From WTKG01 sp963735005 (GTDB lineage Bacteria; Actinomycetota; Actinomycetes; Actinomycetales; Demequinaceae), in assembly GCA_963735005.1 (NCBI GenBank), contig CAVTJA010000010.1:62001-126000 (forward strand): 64,000 bases of DNA. The letters run 5' to 3'. The notes beneath the pieces are model-generated. The model saw nothing but the letters and a program-made list of their open reading frames with translations, did not search any database and was not told the DNA's origin. The number at the start of each line of letters is the position of its first letter. The first letter of the stretch is position 1. The position numbers and the translations under genes are program-made. Of this stretch, positions 25,872 through 33,609 are shown in pieces.

Positions 25872-26567
25872 CTATTCGATTTCAGCGACCGCGGCGGCCA
25901 CGCGGGCCTCGAGGCGCGCCCGCACGTCGGGCCAATCCTCGGCGATGACCGAGAACATCACGGTGTCCCGCACGGTGCCGTCGCCGCGCCGCTCGTACCG
26001 TCGCAAGGCACCCTCGAACGTTGCGCCGAGGCGCGCGATCGCACGCTGCGAGCGCTCGTTGCGCGCGTCGGTCACCAGGTGCACACGACCCGCGCCTAGG
26101 ACGTCGAACGCGTGGCCAAACAGCAGCAACTTGCACTCCGGGTTGACCCCGCTCGCCCACACGGACTGGGCGTACAGCGTGGCGCCAACCTCGACGCGCG
26201 CATGCTCGGGCACGGCGTCGAGGTAGGCGGAGGTGCCGACCAAAGACCCGGCGGGCAACCCGCGATACGGGACCCGCAGCCGCACCACGAAAGGAAGGCC
26301 GCGGTTGGCCGCAATCGCCTGATGCCGCGCGGCGAGCGTCGCGGCGTCTGCGGGCCGCCCCGATTTGAGAAACTTCCACACCCGCTCGGAGTCGAGCGCC
26401 GCGAACAGGGCCTCGGCATCCTCCGCAGGCACGGACGGCTTCAGTTCCACTATGGATCCGGTCAGCGCGGACGTGGCGGGCGGCCACGCCATGGGCTCCC
26501 AGGTCCCGGCGCCCGGCCTTGGGTCGGGCACGGGGGTGAACACTGGGGGGTCGAGAGGCTGCGTCAT
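25872..26567 (-). CDS. GNAT N-acetyltransferase, RimJ/RimL type
   Basis: 231 residues from ATG 26567, which gives a natural start (MTQPLDPPVF). The fold is visible from TGSIVELKPSVPAEDAEALF to the C-terminal CKLLLFGHAFDVLGAGRVHLVTDARNERSQ-like stretch with RAIARLGATFEGALRRY, typical of acetyl-CoA-dependent RimJ/RimL-like enzymes. It likely acetylates a protein N-terminus or a small amine in the cytoplasm. The substrate is unknown. It stands alone beside ssrA. Confidence 0.85.
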   Translation of the reverse strand: MTQPLDPPVFTPVPDPRPGAGTWEPMAWPPATSALTGSIVELKPSVPAEDAEALFAALDSERVWKFLKSGRPADAATLAARHQAIAANRGLPFVVRLRVPYRGLPAGSLVGTSAYLDAVPEHARVEVGATLYAQSVWASGVNPECKLLLFGHAFDVLGAGRVHLVTDARNERSQRAIARLGATFEGALRRYERRGDGTVRDTVMFSVIAEDWPDVRARLEARVAAAVAEIE

Positions 26568-26612
26568 GCGAACACGATACTTGCGCGCAAGCACGGCGGG
26601 CGCGGACACGCC

Positions 26613-26653
26613 AAGGGCCGCCCCCGAGGCGCCGAGGCGCTCGAGGACGGCCC
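26613..26653 (-). terminator. Terminator of ssrA
   Basis: On the minus strand a 14-bp stem (GGGCCGTCCTCGAG / CTCGGGGGCGGCCC, two G-T pairs) with a short GC-rich loop is followed by TT. It lies 24 bases after the tmRNA 3' end. Confidence 0.6.
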
Positions 26654-26676
26654 AATCTGGTGTCTATTCACCAAAG

Positions 26677-27041
26677 TGGAGATGGCGGGAATCGAACCCG
26701 CGTCCGCGTGTCCCATAACAGGGCTTCTCCGGGCGCAGCCTGAGAAGCTGTTTCTCGGCCCCTCACCAAGCTTCAGGCAACCAGCGAGATAGGCCCAGTC
26801 ACGGTAGTAGTCCCAGTTGCCGCCGTGACGCCAGCAACCAGCAAGTTCTCTAGATGACGCCAGGAACTAGGTCGAGAACGAACCTAGGCTGACGGACTTC
26901 AGGCTCGCTTAAGCAGCGAGGGCGAAGTCGGTGCGATTGGAATCGGCACCTATTGGTTTGCTCAGAGCGTTTGCGAGATAACTGAGCATCCTCGGCCCGC
27001 TTCCCCTGAAATAACGACACACGTCGAAACCGATCATCCCC
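26677..27041 (-). ncRNA. ssrA: Transfer-messenger RNA (tmRNA)
   Basis: 365 nt. The 5' end GGGGATG pairs with CATCTCC at the 3' end, the T arm (GGCGGGTTCGAACCCGC-type, visible as GGGAATCGAACCC on the plus strand) is intact, and GATCGGTTTCGAC follows the 5' end. The tag frame at 26909-26947 begins with the resume codon GCC and reads ADSNRTDFALAA then TAA, close to the mycobacterial tag. tmRNA with SmpB frees stalled ribosomes and marks the broken protein for Clp degradation. smpB is encoded 2 kb upstream on the same strand, and clpS lies elsewhere in the window. Confidence 0.95.
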
Positions 27042-27096
27042 TGTGGAGTTATGGCACCAGTCTACGCCTACCCACCGACGGGCCGCCCCTGAGGTG

Positions 27097-29049
27097 CTAC
27101 CAGGAGCCGCCGCCGCCGCCGAACGAGCCGCCGCCGCTGAAGCCGCCCCCGCCACCTCCGGAGAAGCCGGAACTCCCGCTGGACCCGGGCGTCGGCGTGG
27201 ACATGGCGCGGTCGGCGACTGACGCGAACGAGGACAGTCGGTTATTGAAGCTGCCGATGTTGGCCCAGAACATCGGGTTGGACCCCGAGTACCAGGTCGG
27301 GTTCGGTAGCGCCGCGCCTTTCGCGGCGAGCTTCTCGAACACGGCTGTCCACTTGTCGGCGACGCCAAAAGCGATCGCGTACGGGAGGAACTTGCTGAAG
27401 ATGTCGAGGCCCTCCTCGTAGCGCAGCTTGTTGCCGTCGGCCGTCTCCAGGAATGTCTGGAAGCCCTGCGCCTGCATCAGCACCTTGGTGCCCTCGGCGG
27501 TGCGCGCGGGCGCGTTCTTGACGGTGAACAGGATCATGATGCCGATCAGCACCACCGGCACCGCGATGAAAGCCCACGGGCCAATCTTGCCCAGCAAGAC
27601 GCCCAGTCCGATGCCTGCCAGCAGCACGAAGACGCCCGCTCCGGCCCACGCGGTGCGCGTCGTCTTGGGGTTCGCGCGGAACCAGCCGAGGTCCACGACG
27701 TTTTCGTACATCTTCGACTGCACGGCAGCGAGGTCGGACGCGAACTTGGTCTGCAGATCGTCCTTCATGTTGATGCGGTCGCCCGCCGAGAAAATCTCCT
27801 TGTGAAGCTTCTTCTCGTACGCGAACAGGCCGTCGTCCGCGTCGCGAAGCTTCACAAGTTCGTAGTCGGGCTTCTTCTTCTTGTCTCCGACCTCTTCGAT
27901 CCGCAGGTACCCGCGCACGGCGAGGTCAACGATGGTAGCCGTGACGTCGCGCACGTCGGCGCGTTCGTCCATGAGTGTGCCCAACTGGCCGGGACGGAAT
28001 CCCGGCGGGGGCTCAAACTGCACGGCGACGGGCGCGTGGTAGTCGCGCTTGACGATGCGCGCGGCGCTGATGTCTGTGGGGCCAAGGCCGGGGGTCATGC
28101 CCGCGTACTGCTCATCAACCGCCGAGCCGCGAATCTTCCGGCTCAGCAGCAGCACCCCACCCACGAGCACCGCACCAGCGGCGCCGCCGGTCACTGGCGT
28201 GATCCGCAGTGCGTATGCGACGTCGTTCTTCGTGCGGATAATCGGAGTCGTGTCGACGGATCCGGGAGGGAAGGCGGCAAGCACGGTCATGCTTTCGTAG
28301 GCCGGTACCCAATCCTGGGTGAAGGTTGCCGTGGTGCCGTCCGTGATAGCCGAGTCGCAACTCTGCACGGAGCCATAGTCGCCGGTGGTGCAATACACGC
28401 CCTCGCCCGCGGCGTCGGCGCCTGTGGAAAGCACGCCAGCGTCGTCCTGCGAAACCGGCAGGATGGGCGAGTCGCCGGTGACGTGGATCGTGACGTTCGC
28501 GAGCGGGACCGTCCAGCTGTCGCCGATCACGTTGACGTAGAACTCATCCCACAGGGGCTTGGGATCGCCCGTGACCTCGCCAAAGTCGGACTCGTCAATG
28601 CCGTTCAGCAAACCGTCGACCGTGAAGCTGATCCGGTAGGTCTCGACGTAGAGCGTGTCCGGGTGGTCAGCGTCGCCGATGCGGACGTCCAGCCAGCTCT
28701 TGCCCTTGTCGAGGTTGACCTTCGCGTACGCGCCGCTGGGGCTCTCGGCGCGGATGTTCGAGATCGGGAAGAAGCGGTCGTTCGACTTGTCGTACGGCAC
28801 CCGGATCGGGTACGAGAGGTAGGGGCCGCGGCGGTACTGGCCCGCGAAGTCGTACGCCATCTCGATGACCACGTCCGTGGTGCCGTCGGCGTGAACGTCG
28901 TACCACGCCTCGTAGTTGCGCACGTGCTCGCCGGAGTAGCCAGTTTCGGCGATGGGGATGTCGCCGCCCGGCTGGGGATCGGCTTGAGCGGGGGCCCCAG
29001 CGAAGATCGAGGCGGCCAGGATCGCGGCAACGGCGAGGAGTCGTTTCAT
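27097..29049 (-). CDS. DUF2207 membrane protein, secreted N-terminus, Gly/Ser-rich tail
   Basis: About 650 residues from ATG 29049, directly after GGGGGG; ATGs just upstream lack such spacing. A signal peptide (AAILAASIFAGAPAQA) precedes a large beta-rich extracellular domain (YEAWYDVHADGTTDVVIEMA, RGPYLSYPIRV). A membrane helix near residue 290 (GAAGAVLVGGVLLL) leads to a cytoplasmic part with winged-helix-like TATIVDLAVRGYLRIEE. Two more helices (AWAGAGVFVLLAGIGLGVLL, FIAVPVVLIGIMILF) and a tail of Gly/Ser repeats (FSGGGGGGFSGGGSFGG) follow. DUF2207 proteins are widespread and of unknown role. Confidence 0.88.
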   Translation of the reverse strand: MKRLLAVAAILAASIFAGAPAQADPQPGGDIPIAETGYSGEHVRNYEAWYDVHADGTTDVVIEMAYDFAGQYRRGPYLSYPIRVPYDKSNDRFFPISNIRAESPSGAYAKVNLDKGKSWLDVRIGDADHPDTLYVETYRISFTVDGLLNGIDESDFGEVTGDPKPLWDEFYVNVIGDSWTVPLANVTIHVTGDSPILPVSQDDAGVLSTGADAAGEGVYCTTGDYGSVQSCDSAITDGTTATFTQDWVPAYESMTVLAAFPPGSVDTTPIIRTKNDVAYALRITPVTGGAAGAVLVGGVLLLSRKIRGSAVDEQYAGMTPGLGPTDISAARIVKRDYHAPVAVQFEPPPGFRPGQLGTLMDERADVRDVTATIVDLAVRGYLRIEEVGDKKKKPDYELVKLRDADDGLFAYEKKLHKEIFSAGDRINMKDDLQTKFASDLAAVQSKMYENVVDLGWFRANPKTTRTAWAGAGVFVLLAGIGLGVLLGKIGPWAFIAVPVVLIGIMILFTVKNAPARTAEGTKVLMQAQGFQTFLETADGNKLRYEEGLDIFSKFLPYAIAFGVADKWTAVFEKLAAKGAALPNPTWYSGSNPMFWANIGSFNNRLSSFASVADRAMSTPTPGSSGSSGFSGGGGGGFSGGGSFGGGGGSW

Positions 29050-29068
29050 GCCCCCCATCATGCCGCGT

Positions 29069-29539
29069 CTAGTGCTGTTTGCGCAGGCTCATTGCCGCCT
29101 GCGCTTCACGAGTGTCCTGCTGCTCGCGCAACGCATGGCGCTTGTCGTAGGCCTTCTTGCCCTGGGCGAGGCCGATCTCCACCTTGGCGCGGCCCTTCAC
29201 GAAGTACAGCCGCAAAGGGACGACGGTGTGCCCCTTCTCGCGCGTGCCCTCGGCCAGTTTGGCGATTTCCTCGGCATGCAGCAGTAGCTTTCGCTTACGC
29301 CGCGGCGAGTGGTTCGTCCAGGTGCCCTCGGTGTATTCGGGGATGTGGACGTTCTCGAGCCACGCCTCGCCGCGGTCAACGTTGACGTAGCCGTCGACGA
29401 GCGACGCGCGCCCCTGGCGCAGCGACTTGACCTCGGTGCCGGTGAGCGACAGACCCGCCTCGAAGGTGTCGGTGATGAAGTAGTCGTGGCGAGCCTTGCG
29501 GTTGCTCGCGACAACCTTGACCTTTGCCTCGTCGGCCAT
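29069..29539 (-). CDS. smpB: SsrA-binding protein SmpB
   Basis: 156 residues. SmpB binds tmRNA and brings it to stalled ribosomes. Signature segments: ASNRKARHDYFITDTFEAG, LTGTEVKSLRQGRASL, AWLENVHIPEYTEGTW, RKRKLLLHAEEI and LYFVKGRAKVEIGLAQGKK. The basic C-terminal tail (KRHALREQQDTREAQAAM) enters the mRNA channel. ssrA is encoded about 2 kb downstream on the same strand. Confidence 0.97.
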   Translation of the reverse strand: MADEAKVKVVASNRKARHDYFITDTFEAGLSLTGTEVKSLRQGRASLVDGYVNVDRGEAWLENVHIPEYTEGTWTNHSPRRKRKLLLHAEEIAKLAEGTREKGHTVVPLRLYFVKGRAKVEIGLAQGKKAYDKRHALREQQDTREAQAAMSLRKQH

Positions 29540-29591
29540 GACTCACCCCCCGATTCTCATCTGTGCTGCGCGCCGTGGTCACGGCGACCCA

Positions 29592-30884
29592 TCAGCCTAG
29601 ATGTATGTAATTCATCGGGTCAACGTAGTGGCCGTCGCGCGTGATTTCGAAGTGGAGGTGGCAGCCGATCGAATTGCCCGTGGTGCCGGCGTAGCCGACC
29701 ACGTCACCTGGCGCCACGACGTCGCCCTTCTTGACCGCGAACCTTGAGAAGTGGTTGTAAGTCGACGTGTACGCGTGGCCCTTGATGATGCCGTGGTTGA
29801 GCAGCACTTGGTTGCCGTGCCCGCCCGTCAGCTCCGCGTGCACGACGACGCCCCACGTGGAAGCCCTGATGGGCACGCCACACGGCGCGTGCAAGTCCAC
29901 GCCGGTGTGGAACAGCCGGATGTGGAAGATCGGGTGCATGCGGTAGCCGAAGTGGCTGGTGACCCACGACGGTTTGGGCACGGGCGACTGGAAGTCGCCT
30001 GCCGGGAACTTGAGGTCGTCCTTTTTCGCCTGGCGCGCGAGCTTGATCAGTTCGAACTCAGTCTGGATCTGCTCCTTCTTGTTCGCCTTGATGTCTGCGA
30101 GGAAGCTGGCCTTCTGGTCCTGGAGGTAGGCCTTTAGTTTCGCCTGTTCGGCTAGTCCTGCCTCGATCTCGGCGCGCTTGGCGTCGGCCACCTTGCGCGC
30201 TCGCTCGGCACGCTTGACGAGCTTCGCTGCGTCCTGGCGGAGCTCCTCGGCGTAGGCGCGGACCGCGTCCTGGCGGACGCCCCGGTTGCGGTTCGCCGCC
30301 GCGATCTGGTCGATCTCCGCGAGCGCGTTGCCCTGCGTGCGCTCGACGGTGTGCTGGAAGGTGAACTCGCTGAGGAAGTCGTCGGTAGTCGCGGAGCCGA
30401 AGATGAGTCGCAACGTCGCGCTCGAGTCTTCGCCGCGGTACTGGCTGCGTGCGAGCTCGGCGACGAGCGTGCGCAGCTCCTCCTGGCGCGCCGTGTCTGC
30501 CTCGATCTGCGCGGTGATGCGGGCGTCCTCGTCCTCGGCGGCGGAGAGCTTGTTCTGAGCGATTTCGAGCTCGAGGTTGGCGTGCCACAGGCGTTCCTCG
30601 GCGAGGTCAAGCTCTTTCTGGGCCTCCGGCAGGCGCGCGTTGAGATCGCGGAGACGCTGGTTGGCCTTGACGAGGTCCGCGGAGGTGTCCTCAAGCGCCT
30701 GGTCGAGCTCCTCCTGCTGATCCTTGAGCTCGGCCTTCTTCTTCTCTGCCTCGGCGATCTGGTCGTCGTAGTTGTTGTCGAGGCGCACGGTGGCACCGTC
30801 CGCCGTTGCGGACGACCACGTCAGGCACAGCGCAAAGCCCGCCGCGAGGATCGCGACGATCGTTCCCCTGGCTAGGCGCGTCAT
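29592..30884 (-). CDS. M23 peptidase with long coiled coil (EnvC-like murein hydrolase)
   Basis: 430 residues from ATG 30884, whose start overlaps the ftsX stop (ATGA). A signal peptide (IVAILAAGFALCLTW) precedes about 240 residues of coiled coil (IAEAEKKKAELKDQQEELDQAL onward). The C-terminal M23/LytM domain has SHFGYRMHPIFH, the ligands His and Asp in FHTGVDLHAP and the HLHF motif in GCHLHFEI, so zinc ligands appear complete. It would cut peptidoglycan peptides outside the membrane. Coupling with ftsEX strongly suggests that FtsEX controls it during division, as with EnvC or RipC. Confidence 0.92.
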   Translation of the reverse strand: MTRLARGTIVAILAAGFALCLTWSSATADGATVRLDNNYDDQIAEAEKKKAELKDQQEELDQALEDTSADLVKANQRLRDLNARLPEAQKELDLAEERLWHANLELEIAQNKLSAAEDEDARITAQIEADTARQEELRTLVAELARSQYRGEDSSATLRLIFGSATTDDFLSEFTFQHTVERTQGNALAEIDQIAAANRNRGVRQDAVRAYAEELRQDAAKLVKRAERARKVADAKRAEIEAGLAEQAKLKAYLQDQKASFLADIKANKKEQIQTEFELIKLARQAKKDDLKFPAGDFQSPVPKPSWVTSHFGYRMHPIFHIRLFHTGVDLHAPCGVPIRASTWGVVVHAELTGGHGNQVLLNHGIIKGHAYTSTYNHFSRFAVKKGDVVAPGDVVGYAGTTGNSIGCHLHFEITRDGHYVDPMNYIHLG

Positions 30885-31795
30885 GCGTTGGTGTACCTGC
30901 CGATCGTAATCAGCGATGCGCCGGCGGCGAGGCCTACGGCGATGAGCAGCAGCCACGGCGCGATCGCAAAGACCTCGCTAGCCGTGACGTAGTGCACCCA
31001 CGGAGACTCCTTGGTGAGCCAGTCCTCTACCAGGTAGCGCACGCCAAACCACAGGCCTCCGATCGCAAGCAGGGCGCCAAGCAGCGCGGCAATGGTGCCC
31101 TCGAGCATGAACGGCATCTGGATCAGGGTCTTTGACGAACCGACCATGCGCATGATGTTTGTCTCGCGGCGGCGGCTGAGCGCGCTCAGGCGGATGGTGG
31201 TGGTGATCAGCAGGCCAGCCGCGAGGGACATCACGAGCGCGAGCCCCGCGGCCACGAGCGTAGCGCCGTTGAGCGCCTGGAACAGGTTCTTGAAGATTTC
31301 GCGCTGGTCCTCGACCTTTTCGACCCCTGGCAGGTTCGAGGTTGCGTCGGCGACAACGTTGAACTGCTCCGGGTCCTTGAGCTTGACCCGGAACGACGGC
31401 TGCATGTCGTCCGCCGTGAGGTGCTGCGCGTAGATGGAGTCACCGTTGGAGGCGAGGAAGCGGTCGAACGCCTCCTGCTTGGACTCGTACCAGGTGTTCT
31501 GTACGAGGTCGCCGAGCGCGCCGGTGTTCAGCACCTCGAGGATGCTTGCCTCCTGGGCGGGCGTCACGGGCCCGGCCTGGCACTTGGGTGACAACGAGAC
31601 GTTGGGGCACAGGAATACGGACACTTCGACCTTGTCGAACCAGTCATCCTTGAGCTTGTCCACCTGGACCTGCAGCAGCGCCGCGGCGCCCACGAACACG
31701 AGGGACACGAACGTCACGATGACCACCGACAGGGCCATCGTGGAGTTGCGCAGTAGACCCTGCCAGACCTCGGACAGGATGAACCGTAGTCTCAC
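30881..31795 (-). CDS. ftsX: Cell-division protein FtsX
   Basis: 304 residues. Four helices: one near the N-terminus (LSVVIVTFVSLVFVGAAALL) and three at the end (LVAAGLALVMSLAAGLLI, IAALLGALLAIGGLW, IAPWLLLIAVGLAAGA). A ~130-residue extracellular loop between the first two carries cysteines in FLCPNVSLSPKCQAG, a feature of actinobacterial FtsX. FtsX passes the ATPase signal of FtsE to a peptidoglycan hydrolase, here probably the M23 gene that follows. It overlaps ftsE by four bases. Confidence 0.95.
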   Translation of the reverse strand: MRLRFILSEVWQGLLRNSTMALSVVIVTFVSLVFVGAAALLQVQVDKLKDDWFDKVEVSVFLCPNVSLSPKCQAGPVTPAQEASILEVLNTGALGDLVQNTWYESKQEAFDRFLASNGDSIYAQHLTADDMQPSFRVKLKDPEQFNVVADATSNLPGVEKVEDQREIFKNLFQALNGATLVAAGLALVMSLAAGLLITTTIRLSALSRRRETNIMRMVGSSKTLIQMPFMLEGTIAALLGALLAIGGLWFGVRYLVEDWLTKESPWVHYVTASEVFAIAPWLLLIAVGLAAGASLITIGRYTNA

Positions 31796-32484
31796 GCGTC
31801 CTCCAATCCGTACACGCCCTGGACCTGGTCGCGGACCATGCGGCCCTGACGCAGTTCGATCACGCGCTTACGCATCTGGTCCACGATCTCGTCGTCGTGA
31901 GTGGCCATCAACACGGTGGTACCCGTCCGGTTAATGCGGTCAAGTAGCCGCATGATGCCAACGCTTGTGCCCGGGTCAAGGTTTCCGGTGGGCTCGTCGC
32001 ACAGCAGGATCGGCGGGTGGTTGACGAACGCGCGCGCAATTGCGACGCGCTGCTGCTCGCCGCCCGACAACTCGTGCGGCAGCCGCTTTTCCTTGCCCGC
32101 GAGCCCCACAAGCTCGAGGGTCTCGGGCACCGCGGCCGCGATGTGCCGCTTGCCCTTGCCGATCACCTGCAGCGCGAACGCGACGTTCTGGAACACGGTC
32201 TTGTTCGGCAGTAGCCGGAAGTCCTGGAAGACGGCGCCGATCTCGCGCCGCAGTATCGGCACCCGCCAGCTCGACAACTTGCCAAGCTCGCGGCCCGCAA
32301 CAAAGATGCGCCCGCTGGTGGGGCGCTCCTCGCGAAGCACGAGCTTGAGGAACGTCGACTTGCCGGATCCAGAGGAGCCCACGAGGAACACAAAATCGCC
32401 GCGCTCGATCATCACGTCCACGGCATCGAGTGCCGGGCGCGCGCCGCGGGAGTAGGTCTTGGTGACGTTGTCGAATCTGATCAC
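31792..32484 (-). CDS. ftsE: Cell-division ATP-binding protein FtsE
   Basis: 230 residues. ABC ATPase of the FtsEX complex: Walker A GSSGSGKST, signature LSGGEQQR, Walker B ILLCDEPTG, switch His in MATHDDEIV. The N-terminal MIRFDNVTKTYSRGARPALD is typical of FtsE. It is the first gene of the ftsE-ftsX-M23 run, all overlapping by four bases. In many actinobacteria prfB lies just upstream, but here prfB is 20 kb away. Confidence 0.96.
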   Translation of the reverse strand: MIRFDNVTKTYSRGARPALDAVDVMIERGDFVFLVGSSGSGKSTFLKLVLREERPTSGRIFVAGRELGKLSSWRVPILRREIGAVFQDFRLLPNKTVFQNVAFALQVIGKGKRHIAAAVPETLELVGLAGKEKRLPHELSGGEQQRVAIARAFVNHPPILLCDEPTGNLDPGTSVGIMRLLDRINRTGTTVLMATHDDEIVDQMRKRVIELRQGRMVRDQVQGVYGLEDA

Positions 32485-32614
32485 GGTGATGTGGGGGCGT
32501 GTGGGGTTGACACCCGTCCCTCGTTCGAGCGTAAGTCGCGATTAGCCAACTGCCCAGGAGGCGCGTCGGGGCGGCGTGTCCGATATGCCACATCGCCCAC
32601 CGGCGACAAACCAC

Positions 32615-33509
32615 CTATTTGTTGTTCAACGCGAAGTGATGCCGGTCAACGGGGATGTCCCACAGCCCGCCCCATTCCCAGCCGATCGACGCGAACGCCT
32701 TGTACACGAGGTCGCCCTTGCGGATCATGCCAGGCCGGCGCCACTTGCGGTCGAGATACGAGCGCGACAGCTCGGGCACGATCAGGTCGCCCTTGGTGTA
32801 CGGGTTCATGAACGGGTTGATGTCGATCGCAAGGCCGTACGCGTGCTGGCTCCAGATGTTCTTGGTGGTGGCGACGGGGCGGCACGCGTACGCGCTTGTG
32901 ACGTTGAGGTCCCCCGTGCGGGGCGCCTTTGCGTCCTGCTTGGAATACACCCGCATCTCCTCGATCGGGTAGCGCGCCTCATACAACGTAGCGAACACCG
33001 ACACCACGTCCTTCGCGACGTCCTTGTGGACGATCATCTCGCCCGTGTGGGGGCGGTCGTCGAAGCCCCAGAACGTCATCTGCAGGTAGCGCAAGTTCGC
33101 TCTTGTCCACGGGGCAGCCCTTCTTGTACGTCGATCGCTTGATGACGTCGTCCGGCACGCGCGAGATCGACGACTGGAAGGCGTCGGTCGCAGGTTCGGG
33201 CAGAAAGGGCCGCGGCGGCAGTTCGCGCTCGCGCAGCTCCTTGGGCGTGGCCCTGGCGTAGCCAAAGCCGTCAGGGCGCTCCTTGAGGATGCGCGTGCCG
33301 AGCCAGTCGGGCCGGGTGGGCTCCGGGCTTGGCTCCGGCGAGGGCTCCGCGACGACGCTCGGGTCCACGGCCGGACTTGGCGACGGGGCGGGGGCGGGGC
33401 TGGCGGTGGCTGGCGGGCTTGGCACATCAGGGGGCGCCGGGTCGCACGCCACCAGCGTGGAGGCCGTCGCGAGCGCTAGCCCCGCGGCGGCCGCACGGCG
33501 GACCCGCAT
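32615..33509 (-). CDS. M15-type D-Ala-D-Ala carboxypeptidase-like lipoprotein, one frameshift
   Basis: The first frame starts at ATG 33509 (33521 also possible) with a lipoprotein signal ending STLVAC and a Pro/Ser/Glu-rich linker. It breaks at about 33105, where an extra T seems present (GAACTTGCG). The second frame continues LRYLQMTFWGFDDRPHTG and holds the M15 core: VTSAYACRPV, SQHAYGLAIDINPF (zinc His and Asp) and the late WEWGGLWDIPVDRHHF (catalytic Glu or Asp and zinc His). It would trim peptidoglycan peptides on the outer face of the membrane. Whether the frameshift is real cannot be decided here. Confidence 0.82.
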
Positions 33510-33556
33510 CGTCCCGTCCATGCGCTCAGGCTAAGCCCGCGGCGGCCGCGCGCATA

Positions 33557-33595
33557 GGAACGGCGCCGCACCCCTGCAGCGGGCGGCGCCGTTCC
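33557..33595. terminator. Terminator downstream of adhE
   Basis: A 13-bp perfect stem (GGAACGGCGCCGC / GCGGCGCCGTTCC) with a 13-base loop, 14 bases after the adhE stop on the minus strand and upstream of the M15 lipoprotein gene. Confidence 0.7.
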
Positions 33596-33609
33596 GGTGG
33601 GGTTGCTCG

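Noticed and set aside
27802..29385. 527-codon plus-strand frame over DUF2207 and smpB
   Set aside because: Spans two clear minus-strand genes and is explained by codon bias.
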